Shown: positions 54,821-63,939 of the stretch, piece after piece | Layout: every line of letters starts with the position of its first letter | Position numbering within the stretch: the stretch's first letter is position 1 | NCBI RefSeq assembly: GCF_004799515.1 | Contig: NZ_SSMX01000047.1 | Span: 124,001 to 188,000 of the forward strand | DNA length: 64,000 nucleotides | Reading direction: 5' to 3' | Source of the DNA: Phenylobacterium sp. | GTDB lineage: Bacteria; Pseudomonadota; Alphaproteobacteria; Caulobacterales; Caulobacteraceae | Translations under genes and position numbers: made by a program | The notes under the pieces: model-generated | Database searches by the model: none | What the model was told of the DNA's origin: nothing | The model's input: only the letters and a program-made list of their open reading frames with translations

Positions 54821-55107
54821 CAACGGCGTAGGACGCGCATTCAACCGACGGCGCGTTGGATACTCGGATCTAAAGGCCAGGAAGTTTTCCCGGCGTTTCT
54901 AGGGAAACTCTCTCAGAGAAACCTGCCAATTCCACCCGGAAGACCAGAGTCAGGAGCTTTGTTTCAATCTGGAAGCCAAGAAGTCGTCCTCGATCCTTGA
55001 TCGACGGTAGCGGGTGACTGGAGAGTTGGTCTAATTCCTCCGACGGCTTTGTGCGCGACTTGCGCCCTGGCCCGTCAAACCGCCCAAGAGCGGCAAGGGG
55101 GAAGACG
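54821..55107. other. 287-bp intergenic region, lower GC, no gene seen
   Basis: Noticeably less GC-rich than its flanks, with no frame that looks coding. One imperfect hairpin (GTTTTCCC ... GGGAAAC near 54,889-54,906) is present. It must contain the promoter of the PQQ gene downstream; I cannot place it reliably. Confidence 0.4.
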
Positions 55108-57033
55108 ATGTTCCAGGCGAACTATTTCGCGCGCGCCGCGGCCGGGGCCTTCGCCCTACTGAGCGGCGGCCTTGCGATCCTGTGGGCGCCCGCCGCCTTC
55201 GCCCAGGCGCCGGCCAACACGCCGGACCCCAACCACCCCGGAAAGGCGATCTTCGACCGCGCCTGCGCGGGCTGCCACGCCAACCCGGCCCCGGGCAGCC
55301 GGGCGGCGACCTTCAGCCAGATCACCGGCACGGCGCCGGCGCAGCTTCGGACGACCCTCACCGAGGGCGTGATGAAACCGATGGCGGCGAGCCTGTCGCC
55401 GGAGGACCTCACGTCCCTGATCGGCTACCTGACCTCCGGCCAGAGGGCGGTGAACGCCAACTGGACCGACGCGATGATGTGCGCCGCCGACAACCGGACG
55501 GTGGACGTGGCCAAGCCGGTCGCCTTCGGCGGCTTCGGCGTCGATCCGCACTCGACCCGCAACCTATCCGCCGCCAAGGCCGGGCTGAAGAAGTCCGACA
55601 TGGCGCACCTGGAGATGGCCTGGGCCATCGGCTTCCCGCAGACCCAGAGCCTGGGAACCGGCGCCGTCGTGCTGGGCGACACGGTCTTCGTGAACGGGGC
55701 GGGCAAGCTCCTGGCGCTGGACGCCGCCAAGGGCTGCGCGCGCTGGGTCAAGGCGCTGAACTCGCGCAACACCCCGCAGATCGCCGACCTGGACGGCCGC
55801 AAGGTGCTGCTGCTCGCCAACGGCCGCCACGACCTCAGCATGGTGGACGCGAAGACCGGCGACACGGTCTGGACGGTGAACGCGCAACCGAGCCACGACG
55901 AGGGCATCGGCATCCGCGGCGGGGTGGTCGTCTACAAGGACAAGATCATCGTGCCCTATTCGGCCTCGGGCGTCGGCACGGGCCAGAACCCCGCCTTCGA
56001 GTGCTGCGCCTTCCACGGCGCGGTCGTCGCCCTGTCGCTCAAGGACGGCAAGAAGCTGTGGGAATACCACACGATGAAGGACGCCGAGTACACCGGCAAG
56101 CTGTCCAAGACCGGCGTCAAGCAGCGCGGCCCCTCGGGCGCCCCGATCTGGGCGCTGCCGACCATCGACGAGGCGCGCAACCGGGTGTTGGTGGGCACCG
56201 GCGAGAACACGTCCTTCCCGGCGACCGAGACCTCCGACGCCATCATCGCGCTGGACCTCGACACCGGGAAATCAGCCTGGGTGTTTCAGGCCGAGGCGCT
56301 CGACGTCTGGAACATGTCCTGCAACGACCGCGAGCTGCAGAAGAGCGGCCCGAACTGCCCGAACCTCTATGACAACGACAAGGGCCACGACTTCGACTTC
56401 GGCGCGACGCCGATCCTGACCAAGGGCGCCGGCGGCAAGGACATCATCTTCGACGGCCAGAAGTCGGGCGGCGTCTGGGTCATCGATGCGGCCACCGGCA
56501 AGAAGCTGTGGGGCGACCGCATCGGCGAGGGTACGGCGCTGGGCGGCGTCCACTGGGGCGTGGCGGTCGACGGCCCCCTGGGCTTCGCGCCCATCGCCGA
56601 TTCCATGTTCCTGCCGGAGGAGATGGCCACCCGGGCCAAGCCCGGCGTCTACGCCTACCGCCTGAGCGACGGGAAGCAGGTCTGGGCCCATCACGCGACG
56701 GCCGATTGCGCGCCGGCGCGGAAGGCGAACCTCGTGGCCTGCGACACCAAGTACGGCTTCTCGGCGGCGCCCCTGGTGGTCGACGGCGCCCTGATCGCCG
56801 CGACCCTCGACGGCAAGGTGGTGATCTTCGACGGCAAGACCGGCGCGGTGCTGAAGACCCTCGACACCGCCGGCCCGGTGAAGACCGTCAACGGCGTCCC
56901 CGGCAAGGGCGGCTCCATCGACGCCCACGCCATCTCGGCGGGCGCCGGCATGGTCTTCGTCACCTCCGGCTATGGCTCCTTCAGCCAGACGCCGGGCAAC
57001 GTCCTGATCGCGTTCAAGCCGGCGGGGAAATAG
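55108..57033 (+). CDS. cytochrome c - PQQ beta-propeller dehydrogenase (polyvinyl-alcohol-dehydrogenase-like)
   Basis: 641-residue exported quinohemoprotein. Signal peptide to about residue 32, then a cytochrome c domain with CAGCH (53-57) and Met ligand region VMKPMAASLS, then an eight-bladed PQQ propeller with repeated GxxW docking motifs (GDTVWTV, GKKLWEYH, GKSAWVFQ, GKKLWGDR, GKQVWAHH). Heme-first order, ECCAFHGAVVALS and DVWNMSC place it with polyvinyl-alcohol-dehydrogenase-type enzymes rather than methanol dehydrogenases. Probable role: periplasmic oxidation of secondary alcohols with electrons passed to cytochrome c. AAGGGGGAAG precedes the ATG. Confidence 0.87.
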   Translation: MFQANYFARAAAGAFALLSGGLAILWAPAAFAQAPANTPDPNHPGKAIFDRACAGCHANPAPGSRAATFSQITGTAPAQLRTTLTEGVMKPMAASLSPEDLTSLIGYLTSGQRAVNANWTDAMMCAADNRTVDVAKPVAFGGFGVDPHSTRNLSAAKAGLKKSDMAHLEMAWAIGFPQTQSLGTGAVVLGDTVFVNGAGKLLALDAAKGCARWVKALNSRNTPQIADLDGRKVLLLANGRHDLSMVDAKTGDTVWTVNAQPSHDEGIGIRGGVVVYKDKIIVPYSASGVGTGQNPAFECCAFHGAVVALSLKDGKKLWEYHTMKDAEYTGKLSKTGVKQRGPSGAPIWALPTIDEARNRVLVGTGENTSFPATETSDAIIALDLDTGKSAWVFQAEALDVWNMSCNDRELQKSGPNCPNLYDNDKGHDFDFGATPILTKGAGGKDIIFDGQKSGGVWVIDAATGKKLWGDRIGEGTALGGVHWGVAVDGPLGFAPIADSMFLPEEMATRAKPGVYAYRLSDGKQVWAHHATADCAPARKANLVACDTKYGFSAAPLVVDGALIAATLDGKVVIFDGKTGAVLKTLDTAGPVKTVNGVPGKGGSIDAHAISAGAGMVFVTSGYGSFSQTPGNVLIAFKPAGK

Positions 57034-57057
57034 CCCCGCCGGCCCAGGCGCCGGACG

Positions 57058-59172
57058 CTACTTCGCCGCCACCGCGGTCGTCGCTGGCAGGGGCTCGCCC
57101 TTGCCCTGGGAGATCAGGAAGGCGCGCACGTCCTCGACGTCCTTGGCCGACAGGAACCTGGCGAAGCTGACCATGCCGTTGTGGGCGCGCACCCCCTGCA
57201 TGACGACGGAGTTGAAGTCGTCGGGCGTGGTGATCATCGGCGAGCGCTTCAGGTCCGGCAGCCAGGAGCCCGTGGCGTTGGTCCCGTGGCAGACGCCGCA
57301 GTTGTCGTTGAAGACTACATAGCCGTGCGCCTTGTCGCCCGTCGTCGTGACCTGGCTGAGGTCGATGGTGGGCTGGGCCGGCAGGATGAAGTCCTTGGCC
57401 TTCGCCGTGCCGCCGATCTTGAACACCAGCAGCCGCCCGGGCAGGCGCGGCCGGGTAGGCATGTAGGCCGGCGCGGAGATCTGGCCGCCGCCGCCCGCGC
57501 CCACCATCAGCGCCACATATTGCTCGCCGTTCAGCTCATAGGTCATGGGCGCGGCGATCACCCCGTTGCCGGTCTGGTAGGACCAGAGCTGTTTCCCGCT
57601 GGCGGCGTCGTAGGCGTAGAACTGGCCCTCGGCCGCGCCCTGGAAGACCAGGCCGCCGCCGGTCGACAGCACCCCGGCGTTCCAGAAGTAGGGATGCTCG
57701 ACGCTCCAGACCGCCTTCTGGGCCACCGGGTCCCAGGCGATCAGATAGCCCTTGTAGGAGGCGGCCGCGGCCTTGGCCTGATCGGCCGTCATCGGGCCGG
57801 CGTTGGCCAGGGTGTTGATCCCCAGGTTCCAGGCCCCGGCCTTGTAGCCGAAGGTCTTGGCGCCCTGGTAGGCGAAGGGGTCCGACTGGGCCGGGATGTA
57901 GACCAGGCCGGTCTTCGGGCTGAACGACATGGGATGCCAGTTGTGGCCGCCCAGCGGACCGGGCTGCTGCAGGTCGACGCTGCCGTTCTTGTAGCGCGCC
58001 TCGGGGTTCTCGACGGGCCGGCCGGTGGCGATGTCGATGCTCTTGGCCCAGGTCACCGGCACATAGTTCTTGGCCGACAGCAGCTTCCCGTTGGTGCGGT
58101 CCAGGACGTAGAAGAAGCCGTTCTTCGGCGCCTGCATCAGCACCTTCCTGACCTGGCCGTCGATCTTGAGGTCGGCCAGGATCATCGGCTGCACGGCCGA
58201 ATAGTCCCAGCTTTCGCCGGGGTTCACCTGGTAGTGCCAGACGTAGTCGCCGGTGTCGGCGTTGATCGCCACGATCGACGACAGGAAGAGGTTGTCGCCC
58301 TTGCCGCCGGACCGGTCTTCCTGGTTCCAGGGCGTGCCGTTGTCGACGCCGAAGTAGATCAGGTTGAGTGCGGGATCGTAGACGATGGCGTCCCAGACCG
58401 TGCCGCCGCCGCCCACCGTCTTCCACTGGCCGTCGGGCCAGGTGGCCATGGCCTTTTCCTTCAGCGGCTTGTCGGAGGGTTCGCCGTCCGGCGTCCCGGT
58501 GGCGTTGGGCAGGGTGTAGAAGCGCCAGAGCTTCTTGCCGGTGGCGGCGTCGTAGGCGGCCAGGAAACCGCGCACGCCGTACTCGGCGCCGGACTCGCCG
58601 ATCAGCACCTTGTCCTTCACCACCCGCGGCGCCTGGGTGATGGTGAAGGGTTGCTTGGGATCGCCGACCTGGGCCTGCCAGAGGACGTGACCGTCCTTGG
58701 CGTCGAGCGCGATCAGCCGCGCGTCCATGGTGCCGACGTAGACGCGGCCCTTCCAGATGGCGACGCCGCGGTTGACCACGTCGCAGCAGGCGTCGAAGCC
58801 CTTGGCCCCATCGATCTTGGGATCGAAGGACCAGAGCTGCTTGCCGGTGGCGGCGTCGAAGGCGAACACCTTGGACCAGGCGGTGGTGGTGTAGAGTACG
58901 CCGTCGACCATCAGGGGCGTCGCCTCCTGACCGCGGTCGGTGTCGAACTGGGCGTACCAGGCCAGGCCGAGCTGGCCGACGTTGCCGGTGTTGACCTTGT
59001 CCAGCGGCGAGAAGCGCTGCTCGGAGTAGCCCTTGCCGTAGGACAGCCACTCGGTGTTGGTCGGGGCGTCCGCCGCCGCGATCCGGGCCCCGTCGACGTT
59101 GGCGACGGGCTTGCCGCAGGCCGCCACGGCCGCGGCCAGCGCAACGGCCAGCGCGAGCTTGATGATCCTCAT
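57058..59172 (-). CDS. PQQ-dependent quinohemoprotein alcohol dehydrogenase
   Basis: 704-residue methanol/ethanol-dehydrogenase-family enzyme with a C-terminal cytochrome c (CGVCH, residues 625-629). It is a predicted lipoprotein (lipobox VAAC, Cys19), unusual for soluble quinohemoproteins. The vicinal disulfide Cys129-Cys130 (DACCDVV), the GAEYGVRGF glutamate and the catalytic Asp in GESWDYS are present. The residue two after the Asp is Ser, not the Asp seen in lanthanide-type XoxF enzymes, so calcium dependence is expected. Convergent with the PVADH-like gene, 24 bp apart. Confidence 0.93.
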   Translation of the reverse strand: MRIIKLALAVALAAAVAACGKPVANVDGARIAAADAPTNTEWLSYGKGYSEQRFSPLDKVNTGNVGQLGLAWYAQFDTDRGQEATPLMVDGVLYTTTAWSKVFAFDAATGKQLWSFDPKIDGAKGFDACCDVVNRGVAIWKGRVYVGTMDARLIALDAKDGHVLWQAQVGDPKQPFTITQAPRVVKDKVLIGESGAEYGVRGFLAAYDAATGKKLWRFYTLPNATGTPDGEPSDKPLKEKAMATWPDGQWKTVGGGGTVWDAIVYDPALNLIYFGVDNGTPWNQEDRSGGKGDNLFLSSIVAINADTGDYVWHYQVNPGESWDYSAVQPMILADLKIDGQVRKVLMQAPKNGFFYVLDRTNGKLLSAKNYVPVTWAKSIDIATGRPVENPEARYKNGSVDLQQPGPLGGHNWHPMSFSPKTGLVYIPAQSDPFAYQGAKTFGYKAGAWNLGINTLANAGPMTADQAKAAAASYKGYLIAWDPVAQKAVWSVEHPYFWNAGVLSTGGGLVFQGAAEGQFYAYDAASGKQLWSYQTGNGVIAAPMTYELNGEQYVALMVGAGGGGQISAPAYMPTRPRLPGRLLVFKIGGTAKAKDFILPAQPTIDLSQVTTTGDKAHGYVVFNDNCGVCHGTNATGSWLPDLKRSPMITTPDDFNSVVMQGVRAHNGMVSFARFLSAKDVEDVRAFLISQGKGEPLPATTAVAAK

Positions 59173-59260
59173 GAACGCCTCTCCCGAATGGCCGTAACCT
59201 CGGCCTTGGGAGGAACTATGCGCGGACTGCGGCCGCGGGCAAGCGGCGCACGCCGCCGGG

Positions 59261-59365
59261 CTAGCGCTTCTGGTTCGTGCTGAGCGAGATCACCTCGGGC
59301 GGCTTCGCTTTCGGCTGCTTCGGCTTGCGGACTTCCTTGTTGGACTTCTTCTGACCCTTGGCCAT
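59261..59365 (-). CDS. 34-residue basic protein, unknown function
   Basis: MAKGQKKSNKEVRKPKQPKA opens a 34-residue Lys/Pro-rich peptide ending VISLSTNQKR. A strong AGGAG sits six bases before the ATG. Short peptides starting MAKGQKKSNKE/REVRKPK are found in many proteobacteria as hypothetical proteins; the charge suggests RNA or ribosome binding, but nothing is proven. Downstream of, and probably cotranslated with, the 40-residue gene (13-bp gap). Confidence 0.75.
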   Translation of the reverse strand: MAKGQKKSNKEVRKPKQPKAKPPEVISLSTNQKR

Positions 59366-59378
59366 GTCGGACTCCTGA

Positions 59379-59501
59379 TCAGCGGGTGCTGCGGCGATCG
59401 TTGAGCACCGGCGTGCGCGGCGCGCTGGCCGGCTTGCCGGAAGAGCGCGGATCGCTGAGGTCGCGCCGGTTCGGGGTCATCGTGCCTTGGTAGGTTTTCA
59501 T
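59379..59501 (-). CDS. 40-residue basic protein, unknown function
   Basis: Starts MKTYQGTMTPNRRDLSDPRS and ends NDRRSTR; rich in Arg, Pro, Ser and Thr, no hydrophobic stretch, probably unstructured. CAGGAC lies seven bases upstream of the ATG. It forms a tandem with the 34-residue basic protein. Not recognised. Confidence 0.55.
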   Translation of the reverse strand: MKTYQGTMTPNRRDLSDPRSSGKPASAPRTPVLNDRRSTR

Positions 59502-59608
59502 GGCCGTCCTGCCTCTTGAGGCGGCGGGCCGACGCGAACGCGTGACCGGGCCGCGCGTCTGGGTTGGCGGCTATTTAGCACGCGGCCGGTCGCGCCGGGG
59601 GCTTTCTT

Positions 59609-60610
59609 TCAGGCGTCCGCCAACCGCGCGGCGATCATGTCGGCGGCGCGGTCGAGGTCGGCAGGGGCGATCTCGCCCAGGTCGATGACCCCCAGGCTGG
59701 CGCGCGTCTCGCCGCGGCTGGAGCGGCGGTAGGCCGGGTCGTAGTGCAGCTCCATCAGCGCCAGCGCCAGCGCCTCGAAGGCGCCGGCGTCGGCAAGCTG
59801 GCCCCAGGCCTCCAGCCGCTTGCGTCCGGGCGGCGTCGGCAGGCGTCGCAGAGCCTCGTCGAGTGCGGGGCGGTCGCGGGAGATGTCGCTGTAGGTCCGC
59901 GCCAGGTAGCGCGCCCGGGCCTGCGGCGAGGCCGTGAGTTCGAAGCGGCCCGCCCTGGTCATGGCCTGCCAGAGCGCCGGCGGGGTCATCCGCTCGCCGA
60001 TCTTGCTGGACTCCGCCTCGACGACCACGGGCCGCGCCGGATCGAGGCCATCGAGGATGGCCAGCAGACGGGATTCGAACAGCTTCTGCGGCGGCTGCGG
60101 CTGGCCGGCCAGCGCCCCGAACAGCGAGCCGCGATGGGCGGCCAGGCCCTCCAGGTCCACCACCTGCACGCCGCGCTCGGCCAGCCGGACCAGCACCTCG
60201 GTCTTGCCGGTGCCTGTCCCGCCGTCGATCAGCACGAGACGCAGCGGCAGCGCACCGTCATAGAGCCGCGCGGTGACGTGCCGCCGCCAGGTCTTGTAGC
60301 CGCCGGCCAGCAGGCCCGTTCGCCAGCCGACTTGCGACAGGATCGTCGCCATGGCGTTCGACCGCTGGCCCCCGCGCCAGCAGTAGACCAGCGGCCGGAA
60401 CGAACCCTGCCGGTCGGCGAGCGCGGTCTCCAGGTGCCTGGCCACGTTGCGGGCGATGTAGGCCGCGCCGATCCGCCGGGCGCGGAAGCGGCTCTCCTGC
60501 ACATAGATGGTCCCGACCTCGGCCCGCTCGGCGTCGGTGAGCACCGGCAGGTTCACCGCGCCCGGCGCGTGGTCCTCCGCGAACTCGCCCGGGCTGCGAA
60601 CGTCGATCAC
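59609..60610 (-). CDS. mnmH: tRNA 2-selenouridine synthase MnmH; N-terminus incomplete as called
   Basis: 333 residues from the first GTG. An N-terminal rhodanese domain ([20 protein letters not shown], catalytic Cys in [10 protein letters not shown]) is followed by a P-loop domain ([10 protein letters not shown]) as in MnmH/SelU, which replaces sulfur by selenium in wobble 2-thiouridine using selenophosphate. Homology clearly extends upstream of the GTG ([13 protein letters not shown] precedes it in frame), but no ATG, GTG or TTG occurs before a TAG at about 60,689. A CTG at 60,668-60,670 with GAAGG upstream is the best alternative. Divergent from selD, which makes its substrate. Confidence 0.9.
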   Translation of the reverse strand: MIDVRSPGEFAEDHAPGAVNLPVLTDAERAEVGTIYVQESRFRARRIGAAYIARNVARHLETALADRQGSFRPLVYCWRGGQRSNAMATILSQVGWRTGLLAGGYKTWRRHVTARLYDGALPLRLVLIDGGTGTGKTEVLVRLAERGVQVVDLEGLAAHRGSLFGALAGQPQPPQKLFESRLLAILDGLDPARPVVVEAESSKIGERMTPPALWQAMTRAGRFELTASPQARARYLARTYSDISRDRPALDEALRRLPTPPGRKRLEAWGQLADAGAFEALALALMELHYDPAYRRSSRGETRASLGVIDLGEIAPADLDRAADMIAARLADA

Positions 60611-60717
60611 CGCATCGAAGACCGCGAGGCTCTTCAGATCGGCCGTCTCAAGGATCTCGATGCCGGACAGGGAAATCGCCTTCGGTTCGGAACGTGGGCC
60701 GCGCTATCCTGCAGCCT

Positions 60718-61788
60718 ATGACAGCCACGACGACCGAAGCCACCCTCGCCGTCCAACCCGTCCGCCTCACCGCCCTGGCCCACGGCGGCGGCTGCGGCTG
60801 CAAGCTGGCCCCGGCGGTGTTGCAGGACATCCTCCAGGGCATGCCGGCGACCGCGGCCTTCGCCAACCTGATGGTGGGGACCGACACCGCCGACGACGCG
60901 GCGGTCTGGCGGCTGAACGACAGCCAGGCCCTGGTGGCGACCACCGACTTCTTCATGCCCGTCGTGGACGATCCCTTCGACTTCGGGCGGATCGCGGCGA
61001 CCAATGCGCTCAGCGACGTCTACGCCATGGGCGGGACGCCGATCCTGGCGCTGGCCCTGGTCGGCATGCCGGTGGACAAGCTGCCGCCGGCGACCATCCG
61101 CGCGATCCTGGAGGGCGGCGCCTCGGTCTGCGCGGCGGCGGGGATCCCGGTGGCCGGCGGCCACTCCATCGACAGCGTCGAGCCGATCTACGGCCTGGTG
61201 GCGCTGGGCCTGGTGCATCCCGACAAGGTGCTGACCAACCGCACGGCGCGCGAGGGCGACGTGCTGATCCTGACCAAGGCGCTGGGCGTCGGCGTGTTGA
61301 GCGCGGCCTTCAAGCAGGAACGGCTGGACGCGGCGGGCTACGCCGCCCTGATCGCCTCGACCACCCAGCTGAACCGCGTCGGCGCGGAGCTGGCCGGGAT
61401 CGACGGTGTCCATGCCGTCACCGACGTCACCGGCTTCGGCCTGCTGGGCCACGCGCTGGAGCTCTGCCGCGGCGCGGGCCTGGGCGCCGAGCTCATCGCC
61501 GCGCCGCCCCTGCTGGCGGGCGTCGAGGGCTTGGCGGAGGCAGGGGTGCGCACCGGCGCCTCGGGCCGCAACTGGGCGAGCTATGGCGCCGATGTCGAGC
61601 TGGCGGACGGCCTGGCCGACTGGACGCGTGACCTGCTCACCGATCCCCAGACCAGCGGCGGCCTGCTGATCGCCGCGGCGCCCGAGGCCGCCGAGACGGT
61701 GCTGGGCCTCGTCCGCGACCAGGGCTTCAGCGCGGCGGCCGCGGTGGGCCGGATGACGGCGGGACCGGCGCGGGTGCGGGTGGCCTGA
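60718..61788 (+). CDS. selD: selenide, water dikinase SelD
   Basis: 356-residue ATP-dependent selenophosphate synthetase. The active-site segment is HGGGCGCK, so the cysteine form rather than the selenocysteine form; [25 protein letters not shown] and [13 protein letters not shown] are the other ATP/metal motifs. Its product feeds the divergently encoded MnmH for tRNA selenation. No selA, selB or selC is in the window. The 3' end overlaps the opposite-strand acyltransferase by 62 bp. Confidence 0.95.
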   Translation: MTATTTEATLAVQPVRLTALAHGGGCGCKLAPAVLQDILQGMPATAAFANLMVGTDTADDAAVWRLNDSQALVATTDFFMPVVDDPFDFGRIAATNALSDVYAMGGTPILALALVGMPVDKLPPATIRAILEGGASVCAAAGIPVAGGHSIDSVEPIYGLVALGLVHPDKVLTNRTAREGDVLILTKALGVGVLSAAFKQERLDAAGYAALIASTTQLNRVGAELAGIDGVHAVTDVTGFGLLGHALELCRGAGLGAELIAAPPLLAGVEGLAEAGVRTGASGRNWASYGADVELADGLADWTRDLLTDPQTSGGLLIAAAPEAAETVLGLVRDQGFSAAAAVGRMTAGPARVRVA

Positions 61789-63805
61789 GCGCCGCGTCCA
61801 GCCAGCCGGGGACCAGCATCCGCGCGCCGCTGGCGCTCAGGTGGTCGTCGTCGAAGTAGATCAGCCGATGCTTCAGGACGGTGAGGCAGCTCGTCTGTGT
61901 GCAGAGCCGGCGCGACGGATAGAACACCTTCACATCCGGCCAAGCCGCCAGGGCCGTCGCGATCTGCGCCTCCGCCGGCCGGGCGCGGGCCAGAGGCAGG
62001 GTGGCCGGCGCATCCCAGCACGGCCATTCCGAGCGCCCCAGATGGCGCGCCATGGCCACGCAGTAGGAGGGTGAGAAGGTGAGTTCCGGGACCGGACCCA
62101 GCACGAGGACCTGCGCCCTTGTCCCGCTGGCGGCGATGGCGGCCAAGGTCCGAGCCAGGGCCTCATCGAGGGGATAGACCCGATCGCCGGGCGCGGCGGC
62201 GTCCAGCATGCTGTGCGGCGGATTGCCGGTGTCGTAGTAGGGCTTGTCGCCGTCGTAGAGCGGCCAGCGCGCCGCCAGCACGATGAGCTTCAGCTTCGGA
62301 TCGGCGGCGATCTCGTTCATCACCAAGCGGGTGGAGGCCCGGCATCCCCTTATCTCGCCGGTCTTCGGCTGCATGGACCGTGCGCCCACCAGCGGTGGGC
62401 AGCCGCCCTCAGTCGCCTCGCGCACGCTCCAGCCGCGGGCCTTCGCCCAGTCCACCACCCCCGGGACCACCGCGTCGGCGTGGGAGTCGCCCCAGACCAG
62501 CACGTCGTAGCCCTTGGCGCCGGCCGCCGCGCCATAGCGGCAGCCGTCAGCCTGAACCGGCTTGCCGTTCACGAAGCACTCGAGCCGGCGCGGGTTGATG
62601 TCGGTCTCCTCGATGTCGGCGGCCTGGCGCGCCGCAGGCGAGAACCTCTGCGGCAGGCCATGGGTCAGGAACAGCGCCGCGCCCAACGCCACGAAAACGA
62701 GCAGCGGCGAAAGGGTCAGCGCCAGCGTTCTGCCCGGCCGCGGCGGCGCGGGGCGACGGCGCCACGGCTGCTCCACGAACCGCCAGCTGGCCGCCGCCAG
62801 GACCGCGCTCAAGGCCAACACGCCAGCGATCTCCAGCGGCTTCAGGTCGCGCTGCGCGTACTCACGGGCGAAGATCAGCGCCGGCCAGTGCCAGAGGTAG
62901 AGGGAATAGGAGATGAGCCCGACGCCCACGGCCGGCGGGCTTCTCAGAGCCGCGCTCGCGACCGGATCGCGGCCGATCCCGCTCCACAGCACGAGCGCCG
63001 CGCCCAGGCAGGCGGGAACCGCCGCAAGGCCTGGAAATGGCGTGGCTTCGTTCAGCAACGCCATAGACCCGACGAGCATCGCCAAGCCGATCCCGGCCGC
63101 GGCGTTGGCCGCCAGGGCGCCGCGCGGTCCGCCTGTGGCGCCGAGGGCCAGGATCCCGCCGGCCAGGAACTCCCAGGCCCTCGGCGGCAGGAGGAAGAAG
63201 GACCAGACCGCGCCGTCGTGGCTCACCAGCCACTGTGCGCCGGCGAGCGAGAGGATCGCCAGCCCAGCCGCCACGGCGAAACGCCAGCGGCGAAGCGCCG
63301 CCAGCGACAGGAAGGCCAACAACAGCGGCCAGAGCAGGTAGAACTGTTCCTCGACGCCGAGGGACCAGAGGTGCAGCAGCGGGTTCTGCTGCACCGCGGG
63401 CGTGAAATAGCCGAAGCTGATCGTGAAGCCGAGGTTGGTCAGGAACAGGCCGGCGGCAGCCAGGGCGGCGCCGACCCAAGTCAGGCGCAGCGGCAGCAGC
63501 AGCCAGAGCGAGAGCCCCGCGATCGCCGTCAACACCACCAGATAGGCGGGCACGATCCGCCGGGCCCGCCGCAGATAGAACCTCAGATAGGAGAACCGGC
63601 CCTCGTCCCGCGCCCGGACGATGATCCCGATGATCAGGAACCCGGAGATCACGAAGAAGACGTCGACGCCGACGAAGCCGCCCGGGACCCACTTCGGGAA
63701 GCCGTGGTAGATCACGATGGCCAGCACCGCGAGCGCGCGCAGGCCGTCGATGTCGCGCCGATGTCGCGCCTCGCCGGGCATCGCCGCCGTCCCGTCCGTG
63801 GTCAT
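61727..63805 (-). CDS. OafA/YrhL-type membrane acyltransferase with SGNH domain
   Basis: 692 residues in two parts. Residues 10-365: acyltransferase-3 domain with about ten membrane helices, opening [20 protein letters not shown] and containing [16 protein letters not shown] and [16 protein letters not shown]. Residues about 420-670: periplasmic SGNH hydrolase-like domain ([17 protein letters not shown] with the Ser, and [15 protein letters not shown] with the Asp-x-x-His pair). Such fusions O-acetylate LPS, peptidoglycan or other surface glycans. GAGGG precedes this ATG. A TTAC-N4-GTAA box lies 13 bp upstream, so control by the neighbouring BlaI-type regulator is likely. Confidence 0.92.
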   Translation of the reverse strand: MTTDGTAAMPGEARHRRDIDGLRALAVLAIVIYHGFPKWVPGGFVGVDVFFVISGFLIIGIIVRARDEGRFSYLRFYLRRARRIVPAYLVVLTAIAGLSLWLLLPLRLTWVGAALAAAGLFLTNLGFTISFGYFTPAVQQNPLLHLWSLGVEEQFYLLWPLLLAFLSLAALRRWRFAVAAGLAILSLAGAQWLVSHDGAVWSFFLLPPRAWEFLAGGILALGATGGPRGALAANAAAGIGLAMLVGSMALLNEATPFPGLAAVPACLGAALVLWSGIGRDPVASAALRSPPAVGVGLISYSLYLWHWPALIFAREYAQRDLKPLEIAGVLALSAVLAAASWRFVEQPWRRRPAPPRPGRTLALTLSPLLVFVALGAALFLTHGLPQRFSPAARQAADIEETDINPRRLECFVNGKPVQADGCRYGAAAGAKGYDVLVWGDSHADAVVPGVVDWAKARGWSVREATEGGCPPLVGARSMQPKTGEIRGCRASTRLVMNEIAADPKLKLIVLAARWPLYDGDKPYYDTGNPPHSMLDAAAPGDRVYPLDEALARTLAAIAASGTRAQVLVLGPVPELTFSPSYCVAMARHLGRSEWPCWDAPATLPLARARPAEAQIATALAAWPDVKVFYPSRRLCTQTSCLTVLKHRLIYFDDDHLSASGARMLVPGWLDAALRPPAPAPVPPSSGPPRPPR

Positions 63806-63817
63806 CCCGCCCTCGAC

Positions 63818-63831
63818 ATTACGCTTGTAAT
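63818..63831. promoter_or_regulatory. BlaI-type operator candidate upstream of the acyltransferase
   Basis: ATTACGCTTGTAAT: a perfect ATTAC/GTAAT palindrome with a 4-base centre, 13 bp before the acyltransferase ATG. Same half-sites as the boxes before the regulator gene. Confidence 0.6.
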
Positions 63832-63885
63832 TCCAATGAGGAGAGCCGTGTGCAAGCTCGGCTGTCAATCTCGCGGATCGGTGAC

Positions 63886-63913
63886 TTGACGAGAAAATTT
63901 ACGGATGTAACGT
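63886..63913 (+). promoter_or_regulatory. candidate promoter of the BlaI-type regulator
   Basis: TTGACG (63,886-63,891) and TAACGT (63,908-63,913) are spaced 16 bp. The operator at 63,899-63,910 covers the spacer and the start of the -10 element. Confidence 0.5.
63899..63910. promoter_or_regulatory. BlaI-type operator candidate 1 at the regulator gene
   Basis: TTACGGATGTAA: perfect TTAC/GTAA inverted repeat, overlapping the predicted -10 region of the regulator gene. Confidence 0.6.
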
Positions 63914-63922
63914 TCGGGAGAA

Positions 63923-63936
63923 TTCACGGACGTAAG
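63923..63936. promoter_or_regulatory. BlaI-type operator candidate 2 at the regulator gene
   Basis: TTCACGGACGTAAG resembles the first box (TTACGGATGTAA) with an altered left half-site; the centres are about 24-25 bp apart, close to two helical turns. It lies just before the start codon. Confidence 0.45.
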
Positions 63937-63939
63937 AGC

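Noticed and set aside
57058..59172. Lanthanide-dependent XoxF-type methanol dehydrogenase
   Set aside because: The residue two after the catalytic Asp is Ser (WDYS), where lanthanide enzymes have a second Asp, and a fused C-terminal cytochrome is not a XoxF feature.
59261..59501. Toxin-antitoxin pair made of the two tiny basic genes
   Set aside because: Both are basic and unstructured; neither looks like a toxin fold or hydrophobic peptide, and an antitoxin is normally acidic when its partner is basic.
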